5,805 nucleotides of DNA from Lachnoclostridium sp. UBA7482. GTDB lineage: Bacteria > Bacillota > Clostridia > Lachnospirales > Lachnospiraceae. The stretch is from the NCBI GenBank assembly GCA_002479645.1, contig DLOO01000083.1, positions 8,550 through 14,354 on the forward strand, in the 5' to 3' direction. A program made the position numbers and the translations under genes. Positions 1 to 5,796 of the stretch are shown one piece after another. The notes beneath the pieces are model-generated. The model saw only the letters and a program-made list of their open reading frames with translations. It ran no database searches and was not told the DNA's origin. How positions within the stretch are numbered: position 1 is the first letter of the stretch; each line of letters opens with the position of its first letter.

Positions 1-56
1 CGGGACATGCTGCCGTAAGACCTGTGAGCGATGTTGTGGTATATGATTCCTTCTGA
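1..56 (+). CDS. Possible C-terminal tail of a gene entering from the left edge
   Basis: In the third plus-strand frame the window opens with GHAAVRPVSDVVVYDSF followed by a TGA stop at 54-56. The peptide composition is protein-like, and the stop is followed by about 70 bases and then hairpins, as expected for a gene end converging on the minus-strand gene at 198-923. Only 17 residues are visible, so no family can be assigned. Another frame could also be read here (RDMLP, stop at 16-18), and the stretch could instead be non-coding. This is a tentative inference. Confidence 0.3.
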   Translation, partial: GHAAVRPVSDVVVYDSF

Positions 57-70
57 CCCGTGTCGGGCAT

Positions 71-100
71 CCGAATATCCGCGGACAAAACCCGCGTCGG
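71..100. other. Imperfect GC-rich hairpin
   Basis: CCGA (71-74) pairs with TCGG (97-100). After a five-base bulge (75-79), CGCGG (80-84) pairs with CCGCG (92-96) around a seven-base loop. Downstream on the plus strand the sequence is pyrimidine-rich and contains a tandem 8-base repeat, CGGCTGTT, at 98-105 and 106-113. It could be a weak terminator for a gene to the left or part of a structured RNA. No known RNA family was recognised. Confidence 0.35.
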
Positions 101-127
101 CTGTTCGGCTGTTCTCCTTTCGCACAC

Positions 128-169
128 AACAATACCGCCGGCTGCAGGGTTGCATCCGACGGTATTGTT
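128..169. terminator. Likely bidirectional terminator hairpin between converging genes
   Basis: AACAATACCG (128-137) pairs perfectly with CGGTATTGTT (160-169). Past one mismatch the stem continues as CGG/CCG (139-141 with 156-158) and then TGCA/TGCA (143-146 with 151-154), closed by a four-base loop. It lies 28 bases beyond the stop of the minus-strand gene at 198. The trailing sequence is only moderately T-rich: TTATTGTT on plus, TTGTTGTG on minus. Termination efficiency is therefore uncertain, although the position is right for a shared terminator. Confidence 0.6.
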
Positions 170-197
170 ATTGTTCCTATATGCAATTTCGTGAAGA

Positions 198-923
198 CTA
201 CTCTTCCGAACCGTCAGTCTCAACGCCGGAAATCTCATCCTTCTTTGCACAGTGTGCGCACAGACGGGTACGATTCGCCTCGATTGCCTGTTCAACGGTA
301 CCTTTGGTAAGCGTATCGGTCTGATTCAAAGAACCGCAATCCTCATGCGTATGGTAAACCTTACCAAACGGAGTCCAGTAAACTTCGGTCTCACCGAGTG
401 CAGAAATAGCTGCATCTTTGTCCTCCTTGGAAACCGGGTCCCAGTCATAACTGCAAAGGCCGCCAATCATCAGAGCGATTACCGCAACAACGGTAGCGAT
501 TGCCTTCGTCTTCTTATCGAGCTCCTTATTCGTAAGAAGAATGATAACAAGCGGAACAAATGCGACGATACAAGCGATAACACCCATATTGTTCCATAAC
601 CAAAACTTTACCTTGTTCTTCTCGGATGCAGGATCGATACGGTTGGACTTCTTCCAAAGCTGCGCACCGATAATCACACATGCAAGGTCAAGAACAATCA
701 GTACGATTAACTGCGCCAGAGTAGGCATGAACGTCCAGGTAATCTTACCGAAAACAATCAAAACTGCCAACAATTCAAAAACAACTGCCGCAACCCACAA
801 TGCAGCTGCGCCGATACGATAACCGACTGCACTGCCGGATTCCTTTGCCTGAACAACGGTTTTTCCGGACGGGGTTGCAGACGGTGCGGCATGAACGATT
901 TTATGCTCTTTCTTTTCTGCCAT
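198..923 (-). CDS. Four-helix membrane protein with C-terminal Cys/His module, function unknown
   Basis: This 241-residue protein is not recognised. The start MAEKKEHK is chosen because AGGAGG (931-936) lies 7 bases upstream. An in-frame ATG at 959 is rejected because it overlaps the promoter -10 box. The N-terminus (1-35) is polar with no cleavable signal peptide. Four hydrophobic segments follow at about 37-59, 66-89, 108-130 and 140-157, giving two hairpin pairs. A soluble C-terminal domain (about 179-225) begins VYWTPFGKVYH and carries H191, H193, C196, C222 and C225. The spacing YHxHxxC...CxxC resembles small metal-binding or Ada-like modules found at the ends of various Firmicute proteins. 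Zinc binding is inference. The tail 226-241 is acidic. An even number of helices places both ends on the same side, probably the cytoplasm. It is transcribed divergently from the DUF937 gene from its own promoter. Confidence 0.85.
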   Translation of the reverse strand: MAEKKEHKIVHAAPSATPSGKTVVQAKESGSAVGYRIGAAALWVAAVVFELLAVLIVFGKITWTFMPTLAQLIVLIVLDLACVIIGAQLWKKSNRIDPASEKNKVKFWLWNNMGVIACIVAFVPLVIILLTNKELDKKTKAIATVVAVIALMIGGLCSYDWDPVSKEDKDAAISALGETEVYWTPFGKVYHTHEDCGSLNQTDTLTKGTVEQAIEANRTRLCAHCAKKDEISGVETDGSEE

Positions 924-957
924 AACAGAACCTCCTTCGATTTTCAAACATAGCTTC

Positions 958-985
958 ATTATACCTGATTTTTCATCTTTTTCAA
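958..985 (-). promoter_or_regulatory. Sigma-A-type promoter for the membrane protein gene
   Basis: On the minus strand TTGAAA (980-985) is separated by 16 bases from a consensus TATAAT (958-963). The predicted start of transcription is near 951, giving a leader of about 28 bases that contains the AGGAGG ribosome binding site. The -10 box overlaps an upstream in-frame ATG, which supports translation starting at 923. Confidence 0.7.
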
Positions 986-1010
986 CCGAAAACTACATTA
1001 CTTCGACAGG

Positions 1011-1024
1011 AAAATCCGGATTTT
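1011..1024. promoter_or_regulatory. 14-base perfect palindrome between divergent promoters
   Basis: AAAATCCGGATTTT is fully self-complementary. It lies 26 bases behind the -35 of the leftward promoter and 41 bases behind the -35 of the rightward one. It could be a binding site for a dimeric regulator acting on both genes. No regulator is known for it, so the operator role is inference. Confidence 0.35.
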
Positions 1025-1064
1025 TCGCAATATGATTCCGATTTCCGCCGTGCAAATCCTCTGC

Positions 1065-1093
1065 TTGACTTTTTTTCTCATAAATCGCATAAT
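1065..1093 (+). promoter_or_regulatory. Sigma-A-type promoter for the DUF937 gene
   Basis: TTGACT (1065-1070) and CATAAT (1088-1093) are separated by the optimal 17 bases. Transcription would start near 1100, leaving a leader of about 58 bases. That leader holds a weak five-pair hairpin (GATGT 1110-1114 with ACATC 1121-1125) and the ribosome binding site AAAGGA at 1142-1147. Confidence 0.75.
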
Positions 1094-1157
1094 AAAAGCA
1101 GATTTATATGATGTAACGCAACATCTATGCATACCCCAAAGAAAGGACAACAACATT

Positions 1158-1799
1158 ATGGATATCTCTTCTCTTATGTCTACCATGCTTTCCAAGGAAA
1201 GTATTGCCGCAATCAGCAAGAAAACCGGCGCCTCCAAAAGCGATGTTACCAAGGTTCTCGGCGACGCGCTTCCGCAGATGCTCGCCGGCGCCCAAAAGCA
1301 GGAGGAAAAAACCGGCTCCGGCTTCACCGAAGCGCTTGCAGCTCATGCAAAAAAAGACGTCGGGAATATGTCCGCATTTTTCAGCGCTGTTGATTTGCCG
1401 GACGGTTCCAAGATTGTCGGTCATCTGCTCGGCGGCTCCGCCGCTAAGTCCGGCGCAGAAAAGATTTCCAAGAAAACCGGCGTCAGCGCTGGAAAAACCT
1501 CCGACATTCTAGCGGCGATTGCTCCTCTTCTGATGAGCCTTCTCGGTAAAGAATCCCAGACACAACAGAGCAATGCAGGCGCATCAAGCAATGCAGCTAA
1601 CGGTCTAATGAGTACGCTTCTTTCCAATGTAGACATTGGAAATCTTGCGCTGGGACTTCTCACAAACTCGAACGACGCCAAGACCGAAGAAAAGCCCAAG
1701 GGCAAAAAGAAAACCGGTAAGAAACCTGCCGCAAGCGCAAAAAAGGACGACAGCCTTTTGGGTTCTCTTTCCGGCATCCTCGGAAAGCTGTTAAAATAA
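1158..1799 (+). CDS. DUF937-type protein, function unknown
   Basis: This 213-residue protein starts at MDISSLMSTM. The start was chosen over an in-frame upstream ATG at 1032 because AAAGGA lies about 10 bases before it and the promoter at 1065-1093 lies inside the longer reading. The sequence is typical of the DUF937 family: short helices rich in Leu, Ala and Gly, and KKTG(A/V)S motifs. Two similar units are visible, at about 16-45 (ISKKTGASKSDVTKVL) and 100-130 (ISKKTGVSAGKTSDIL), each a KKTG turn followed by a hydrophobic helix. A low-complexity Gln/Ser/Asn/Ala linker spans about 132-148. A strongly basic segment (176-196, many Lys) precedes an amphipathic C-terminal helix (199-213, SLLGSLSGILGKLLK). 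There is no signal peptide or clear membrane span. The biochemical role of the family is not established. The cationic amphipathic tail suggests membrane or nucleic acid contact, but this is inference. Confidence 0.88.
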   Translation: MDISSLMSTMLSKESIAAISKKTGASKSDVTKVLGDALPQMLAGAQKQEEKTGSGFTEALAAHAKKDVGNMSAFFSAVDLPDGSKIVGHLLGGSAAKSGAEKISKKTGVSAGKTSDILAAIAPLLMSLLGKESQTQQSNAGASSNAANGLMSTLLSNVDIGNLALGLLTNSNDAKTEEKPKGKKKTGKKPAASAKKDDSLLGSLSGILGKLLK

Positions 1800-1842
1800 A
1801 AATGGGGTTCCTTTGGGCATCCGTCGCATCCATAGCAGAGCG

Positions 1843-1888
1843 TTTTCGTTCCATAGGAAATTCAAAGGAATTTCCTATGGAACGAAAA
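1843..1888. repeat. Perfect 21-bp inverted repeat with four-base loop
   Basis: Positions 1843-1863 are exactly complementary to 1868-1888, with AAAG (1864-1867) as the loop. The stem is AT-rich at its base (TTTTCG/CGAAAA) and contains the core TTCCATAGGAAATTC. It starts 43 bases after the DUF937 stop and abuts the intrinsic terminator at 1888-1917. No T-run follows it on either strand, so it is not itself a standard terminator. It may be an mRNA 3'-end stabiliser, an RNase III substrate, or a copy of a dispersed palindromic element. Confidence 0.85.
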
Positions 1889-1917
1889 AATCCGCAGCAC
1901 CCACAGGCTGCGGATTT
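1888..1917. terminator. Bidirectional intrinsic terminator for the fab operon and DUF937 gene
   Basis: AAATCCGCAGC (1888-1898) pairs perfectly over 11 bases with GCTGCGGATTT (1907-1917) around an eight-base loop. On the minus strand the stem runs into TTTTTT (1885-1890), a strong terminator beginning one base after the stop codon of the MarR gene. On the plus strand it is followed by TTTATTATTTTA, enough to stop the DUF937 transcript. It therefore serves both converging units. Confidence 0.9.
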
Positions 1918-1918
1918 A

Positions 1919-2365
1919 TTATTTTACTTCTGCTTCGGACTCACTCATCAGGTCACGCGCCATCACATGGAGAATCTTCTCCATTGTGCACAATTCCTCC
2001 GGTGTAAACTCCTTTGAAACACGGTCGAGCACTGTTTTCAGATATTGATAACTGATATTATAATAATCGATGTATTTCTGTGTAACCTCAAGATAAAATC
2101 TTCTCTTATCCTCTTCCGACTGTACCTTGTTAAGGTAACCCTTGCGAATCAGGTTGTTCACCTTGTCCGCAGCATTTGCTGAAGAAAGGTTGGCGAATTC
2201 CGCAAACTCACTTACCGTCGGTCTGCCCAAAGCATAAATAATCTCCATGCAAAACGTCTCCACGGTTGTAAGCGATGCTTCCCGATCCTGCCACTTTTTG
2301 AAAACTTCTCTGTAGAAATGCATTTTGAATTTCAGATAGACATTGTTGAAAGCCTCATAAATCAT
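1919..2365 (-). CDS. MarR-family transcriptional regulator, candidate FabT-like repressor
   Basis: This 148-residue protein has the usual MarR length. A helix-turn-helix is seen at about 50-76 (PTVSEFAEFANLSSANAADK, then VNNLIRKGYL). It is followed by a wing at about 79-94 containing the SEEDKRRF sequence that matches the conserved D-x-R of MarR wings. Flanking helices (about 1-30 and 97-140) would form the dimer interface and ligand pocket. The start is supported by GGAGG (2373-2377), 7 bases upstream. It is the last gene of the fab operon, 27 bases after fabZ, with a terminator immediately after its stop. In streptococci and lactococci the MarR protein FabT represses fab genes with acyl-ACP as corepressor. 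A similar role here is inferred from neighbourhood only. FabT genes usually lie at the front of the cluster, whereas this one is at the end, so no gene symbol is assigned. Confidence 0.92.
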   Translation of the reverse strand: MIYEAFNNVYLKFKMHFYREVFKKWQDREASLTTVETFCMEIIYALGRPTVSEFAEFANLSSANAADKVNNLIRKGYLNKVQSEEDKRRFYLEVTQKYIDYYNISYQYLKTVLDRVSKEFTPEELCTMEKILHVMARDLMSESEAEVK

Positions 2366-2392
2366 GAACTCACCTCCAATATCTATACTATA

Positions 2393-2839
2393 TCAACTAT
2401 TCGGGTCAATTGCAAATGTAAATTCAGCATTTACCGCAACCTCTCCGTCCACCAACGCCTCTGCCTTTCCGACTCCAATCGGTCCCTTGCGGACGATAAT
2501 CTCACAGTTTAATTCCAGACGGTCTCCCGGAACTACCTGTTTACGGAAGCGTGCATTCTTGATTCCACCGAAAAGTACGATTTTGCCCGCATTTTCCTCC
2601 TCGGTCAGAATGGCAATGGCGCCGGTCTGAGCAAGCGCTTCCAGAATCAATACCCCCGGCATGACCTGCTTTTCCGGGAAATGCCCCAGAAACTGCATTT
2701 CATTACTGCTGACGCATTTAATTGCTTTTGCGGAGATTCCCGGCACGTAATCAATAACACGGTCAACCAGCAAAAACGGATAACGGTGCGGAAGAATTTT
2801 CTTAATCTCATCGGAAGATAATTGTCTATTGTTTTCCAT
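2393..2839 (-). CDS. fabZ: 3-hydroxyacyl-ACP dehydratase FabZ
   Basis: FabZ removes water from 3-hydroxyacyl-ACP to give trans-2-enoyl-ACP in the cytosolic type II fatty acid cycle. The 148-residue hot-dog-fold protein matches the family's usual length. The hallmark LPHRYPFLLVDRV lies at about 16-28. The active-site segment GHFPEKQVMPGVLILEALAQ (52-71) supplies catalytic His53 and Glu67, equivalent to His54 and Glu68 of the E. coli enzyme. FGGIKNARFRKQVVPGD (90-106) is also conserved. The start MENNRQ follows AGGAG (2845-2849) by 5 bases. The TAG stop of fabF overlaps this ribosome binding site, so translation of the two genes is probably coupled. A longer in-frame reading to 2944 would lie inside fabF and lacks such a site. 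No accB gene separates it from fabF, unlike in many streptococcal clusters. Confidence 0.97.
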   Translation of the reverse strand: MENNRQLSSDEIKKILPHRYPFLLVDRVIDYVPGISAKAIKCVSSNEMQFLGHFPEKQVMPGVLILEALAQTGAIAILTEEENAGKIVLFGGIKNARFRKQVVPGDRLELNCEIIVRKGPIGVGKAEALVDGEVAVNAEFTFAIDPNS

Positions 2840-2847
2840 CTGTTCTC

Positions 2848-4080
2848 CTATCTGCATTTGCCAAATACAATCGATGCATTGTGACCGCCAAAGCCCAGCG
2901 AGTTGGACATCGCATAATTTACCCGGATATGGCGTCCCTCGCATGGAACAATGTCAAGATCACATTCCTCGTCCGGCACCTTGTAATTGATCGTTGCGGG
3001 AACAAAATCCTCCTTTACGCTCAGAGCCAGAATAATGCCCTCCACGGCTCCGCTTGCTCCGAGAAGATGACCGGTCATGGACTTTGTGGAACTGACCGTC
3101 AGCCTGTATGCGTGTTCTCCGAAGGCTCTCTTGATGGCAGCCGTCTCCCCCTTGTCGTTTAAGTGCGTTGATGTGCCATGTGCATTGATATAATCAATCT
3201 GCTCCGGAGCGATTCCGGCATCCTTCAAAGCATTGTTCATACAGACAGCTGCCATTGCGCCGTCTTCCAGCGGAGCGGTAATATGATATGCGTCGCAGCT
3301 TGCACCGTAACCGACAACCTCGCAATAAATTTTCGCACCGCGCGCTACGGCATGCTCATACTCCTCAAGTACAAGAATACCGGCCCCCTCGCCCATAACA
3401 AAGCCGCTGCGTTCCTTATCAAAGGGAATCGAAGCACGATTGGGGTCCGTCGACGTACAAAGGGCATTCATTGCAGCAAATCCCCCCACGCCGAAGGTAT
3501 TGATGCAAGCTTCTGCACCGCCGCAGAGCATCACGTCCTGATAACCGTCACGAATCTGGCGAAAAGCATCTCCGATGGCGTTAGTGCCGCCCGCACACGC
3601 CGTAACAACAGTGCTGCACATCCCGTGAAATCCGAATTGGATTGCAATCTGCCCTGCTGCCATATTGGTAATTGACATCGGAACAAAATGCGGGGATACA
3701 CGGTCAAATCCCTTCTCAAGACCTCTCTCACACTCATTCTTAATCGTTCCGAGTCCACCGATTCCGCTTGACACAAGCACACCGCAGCGAAGCAAATCTT
3801 CTTTTTCGGTATCGAGCCCGGAATCTTCCATTGCCTCCTGAGCTGCCACCATGGCGTACATAACGAACGGGTCCATTTTCCGAATCCGGGAACGCTCAAA
3901 ATGCTCCTCCGGAGAAAAATCCTTCACCTCGGCGGCAAGCTTGACCTTTCTTCCCTCCGTATCAAAATGCGTAATCGGAGCGACACCGCATTTGCCTGTC
4001 TGAATGCTTTCCCAGGTATCCTGTACATTGTTTCCGACCGGTGTAACCGCCCCAAGTCCCGTAACCACAACTCTTCTCAT
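2848..4080 (-). CDS. fabF: 3-oxoacyl-ACP synthase II FabF
   Basis: FabF condenses malonyl-ACP with acyl-ACP, elongating the fatty acid by two carbons with release of CO2. The 410-residue length and the opening MRRVVVTGLGAVTPVGNN are typical. The two thiolase-like halves carry the Cys-His-His triad: Cys162 in VVTACAGGTNA, His301 in NAHGTSTHLND, and His338 in STKSMTGHLLGASG, with Lys333 nearby. The gating loop GFGGHN is at about 396-401. Length and motifs favour FabF over FabB. The start is supported by GGAGG (4087-4091), 6 bases upstream. It lies 23 bases after fabG and 8 bases before fabZ in the same operon. It appears intact with no missing key residue. Confidence 0.98.
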   Translation of the reverse strand: MRRVVVTGLGAVTPVGNNVQDTWESIQTGKCGVAPITHFDTEGRKVKLAAEVKDFSPEEHFERSRIRKMDPFVMYAMVAAQEAMEDSGLDTEKEDLLRCGVLVSSGIGGLGTIKNECERGLEKGFDRVSPHFVPMSITNMAAGQIAIQFGFHGMCSTVVTACAGGTNAIGDAFRQIRDGYQDVMLCGGAEACINTFGVGGFAAMNALCTSTDPNRASIPFDKERSGFVMGEGAGILVLEEYEHAVARGAKIYCEVVGYGASCDAYHITAPLEDGAMAAVCMNNALKDAGIAPEQIDYINAHGTSTHLNDKGETAAIKRAFGEHAYRLTVSSTKSMTGHLLGASGAVEGIILALSVKEDFVPATINYKVPDEECDLDIVPCEGRHIRVNYAMSNSLGFGGHNASIVFGKCR

Positions 4081-4103
4081 ACTCTACCTCCATTTACGCA
4101 AAA

Positions 4104-4847
4104 TCACATAGCCATGCCGCCGTCCACGCAGAGAACCTGTCCGGTAATATAACGGCTGTCCTCGCCCGCAAGGAAGGCAACAACGCCTGCAATATCCTCG
4201 GGTCTGCCCATCTGCTTAAACGGAATCGTATTCTTCATCGCCTCTTTTTCCGTCTCCGGAATCGCGCCTGTCATATCGGTTTCAATCATTCCCGGAGCGA
4301 CCGCATTTACCTTAATCTGTCTGGAAGCAAGCTCCCTTGCAAGCGACTTGGTCATACCGATAACCGCGGCTTTACTGGCCGCATAATTCACCTGTCCGGC
4401 ATTTCCCATCAGCCCGACAACAGAGCTCATATTGATAATACTTCCGCTCCTTTGCTTCAGCATAATCCTGGATACCCCTCGCATCATATAAAAACTGCCC
4501 TTCAGATTGACATTCAGAACCGCATCCAGGTCTTCGTCTTTGATTCTCATCAGAAGATTATCCTTCGTAATTCCTGCATTGTTGACAAGTACATCAATGC
4601 GTCCGTTTCCGAACTCCAGCGCCTTCTGAACAAGCATATCGCAGTCCTCCGACTTGCTGACGTCTGCCAAAACCGCCAGCACGCGCACCCCATAAGCCGC
4701 ACAGCGCTGCTCGGTTTCCTTCGCCTGTTCACTTCCGTTCCGGTAGCTGAACACAACATCCATCCCGTCCTTTGCCAGTCTTTCACAGACTGCACGCCCG
4801 ATCCCGCGGCTGCCGCCCGTTACAAGCGCAATTTTATTTGCTTCCAT
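4104..4847 (-). CDS. fabG: 3-oxoacyl-ACP reductase FabG
   Basis: FabG uses NADPH to reduce 3-oxoacyl-ACP to the 3-hydroxy form. The 247-residue protein is a classical short-chain dehydrogenase. The Rossmann cofactor motif TGGSRGIG is at 10-17 and NNAG at 89-92. The catalytic tetrad Asn114 (LNVNLKG), Ser142 (NMSSVVG), Tyr155 and Lys159 (NYAASKA) has the same spacing as in E. coli FabG. The end GQVLCVDGGMAM is also typical of FabG. The start MEANKIALVTGGS follows AGGAG (4859-4863) by 11 bases. That site sits inside the last codons of fabD, whose stop lies 6 bases before this start, so the two are likely translationally coupled. The family is large, but operon context makes FabG the clear choice. 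Confidence 0.97.
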   Translation of the reverse strand: MEANKIALVTGGSRGIGRAVCERLAKDGMDVVFSYRNGSEQAKETEQRCAAYGVRVLAVLADVSKSEDCDMLVQKALEFGNGRIDVLVNNAGITKDNLLMRIKDEDLDAVLNVNLKGSFYMMRGVSRIMLKQRSGSIINMSSVVGLMGNAGQVNYAASKAAVIGMTKSLARELASRQIKVNAVAPGMIETDMTGAIPETEKEAMKNTIPFKQMGRPEDIAGVVAFLAGEDSRYITGQVLCVDGGMAM

Positions 4848-4853
4848 TTCCGA

Positions 4854-5789
4854 TTACTCTCCTATCCGTTTTTTGAAATCCTCAACGGTCTCCACCGCAG
4901 TCACTTCCACATTTGCTCCCATGGCTCTCGCGGTTTTTTTCAGAAAACCGGAAACCACATTGCCGGGTCCAATTTCAATATATCGCCGGTATCCTGCTGC
5001 AATCAGCGCCTGCAAATCATCTTCCAAACGCACACTGTTCTGCACCTGCTGTTCGAGGTTCGCCTTCAAATCGTCCCCGTCCTTGTAAAACGTTCCGCTG
5101 ACATTCAGCGCCACCGGAATCCTCGGTACGTGAAATTCCACCGATTTCAGATAGTTCGCCAGCTTATCTCCGGCCGGCTTCATACAGTGCGTATGGAACG
5201 GTCCGCTGACATTTAAGCGTACACAGCGCTTTGCGCCCATATTCACCAGCCGCGCCTCGGTATCCGCAACCGCCTGCTCCGTACCGCAGATAACATACTG
5301 TCCTGCACAGTTATAATTTGCAACCGTTACAAATCCTTCCCCTGCGTAAGCCTTACAGGCATCCTCTACCGTCCTGCTGTCCGTTCCGAGAATCGCACTC
5401 ATACTGCAGGAAAGTCCCTTCGCTGCTTCTGCCATCGCACCGCCGCGAAACTCCGTCATTTTTACAAAATCCTGTGCGGAAAATACCCCTGCCGCATACA
5501 ATGCACCATACTCGCCAAGGCTTAATCCGCAGACAGCCTCCGGCTCGACGCCATGGCTTACAAGCAAATTCGTCACACCCGCGGCAAAAACAGACATACA
5601 GGGCTGTGTGTATCTGGTGTCGGAAAGATCCTCCATCGGACCGTTATGCATCACGCTACGGTGATCGAAGCTGACGTTTACCGAATTACAGAAGTTACGG
5701 TAATCCTCATACTCCTCGTAGAAATCCTTACCCATTCCTACCTTCTGGCTTCCCTGTCCGGCATATAAAAATACAGCCTTCAACTCCAT
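4854..5789 (-). CDS. fabD: Malonyl-CoA:ACP transacylase FabD
   Basis: FabD transfers malonyl from coenzyme A to acyl carrier protein, supplying the extender unit for FabF. The 311-residue length is normal. GQGSQ is at 11-15. The nucleophile Ser90 lies in GLSLGEY (88-94), Arg115 binds the malonyl carboxylate (FRGGAM), and His199 (GPFHTH) completes the catalytic pair. The Ser-to-Arg spacing of 25 equals that of E. coli FabD (Ser92, Arg117). The residue before the serine elbow is Leu where many homologues have His, which is not expected to abolish activity. The start is uncertain: AGGAGG ends only one base before the ATG at 5787-5789, whereas the TTG at 5781-5783 sits at the ideal 7-base distance and would give 309 residues (MKAVFLYAGQGSQ). 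It is the first visible gene of the fab operon, and transcription must start beyond the right edge. Confidence 0.97.
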   Translation of the reverse strand: MELKAVFLYAGQGSQKVGMGKDFYEEYEDYRNFCNSVNVSFDHRSVMHNGPMEDLSDTRYTQPCMSVFAAGVTNLLVSHGVEPEAVCGLSLGEYGALYAAGVFSAQDFVKMTEFRGGAMAEAAKGLSCSMSAILGTDSRTVEDACKAYAGEGFVTVANYNCAGQYVICGTEQAVADTEARLVNMGAKRCVRLNVSGPFHTHCMKPAGDKLANYLKSVEFHVPRIPVALNVSGTFYKDGDDLKANLEQQVQNSVRLEDDLQALIAAGYRRYIEIGPGNVVSGFLKKTARAMGANVEVTAVETVEDFKKRIGE

Positions 5790-5790
5790 G

Positions 5791-5796
5791 CCTCCT
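5791..5796 (-). promoter_or_regulatory. Shine-Dalgarno sequence at unusual distance from the fabD ATG
   Basis: On the minus strand AGGAGG occupies 5791-5796 and is separated from the ATG at 5789 by a single base, too close for normal initiation. The TTG two codons further in is 7 bases away. The site also overlaps possible ends of an upstream gene: a TAA at 5796-5798 (reading RH then stop) or, in another frame, a TGA at 5780-5782 (reading VIKEAWS then stop). The visible 16 upstream bases cannot decide between these. Confidence 0.7.

Noticed and set aside
1..127. Possible signal recognition particle RNA, 6S RNA or riboswitch, prompted by an AGAAGGAATCA-like string on the minus strand.
   Set aside because: The conserved GGTCCGGAAGGAAGCA core of SRP RNA is absent and no known riboswitch core was found, so no RNA family is called.
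31..324. Plus-strand open frame of 97 codons at the left end.
   Set aside because: It runs through the terminator hairpin and into the end of the membrane protein gene on the other strand, and its composition is not protein-like.
2376..2409. Possible internal promoter for the MarR gene: TTGACC (2404-2409), 16-base gap, TATAGA (2382-2387) on the minus strand.
   Set aside because: Transcription would begin around 2375, inside the GGAGG ribosome binding site (2373-2377), so the transcript would lack a working site. The gene is better explained as part of the fab operon.
3178..3675. Plus-strand open frame of 165 codons opposite fabF.
   Set aside because: It is antisense to a conserved catalytic gene and has no recognisable domain or start signal, so it is a by-product of fabF codon use.
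4452..5216. Long open frame on the plus strand opposite fabG and fabD (254 codons).
   Set aside because: It lies wholly antisense to two clear enzymes, spans their junction, has a Cys- and His-rich protein of no recognisable family and lacks a good ribosome binding site.
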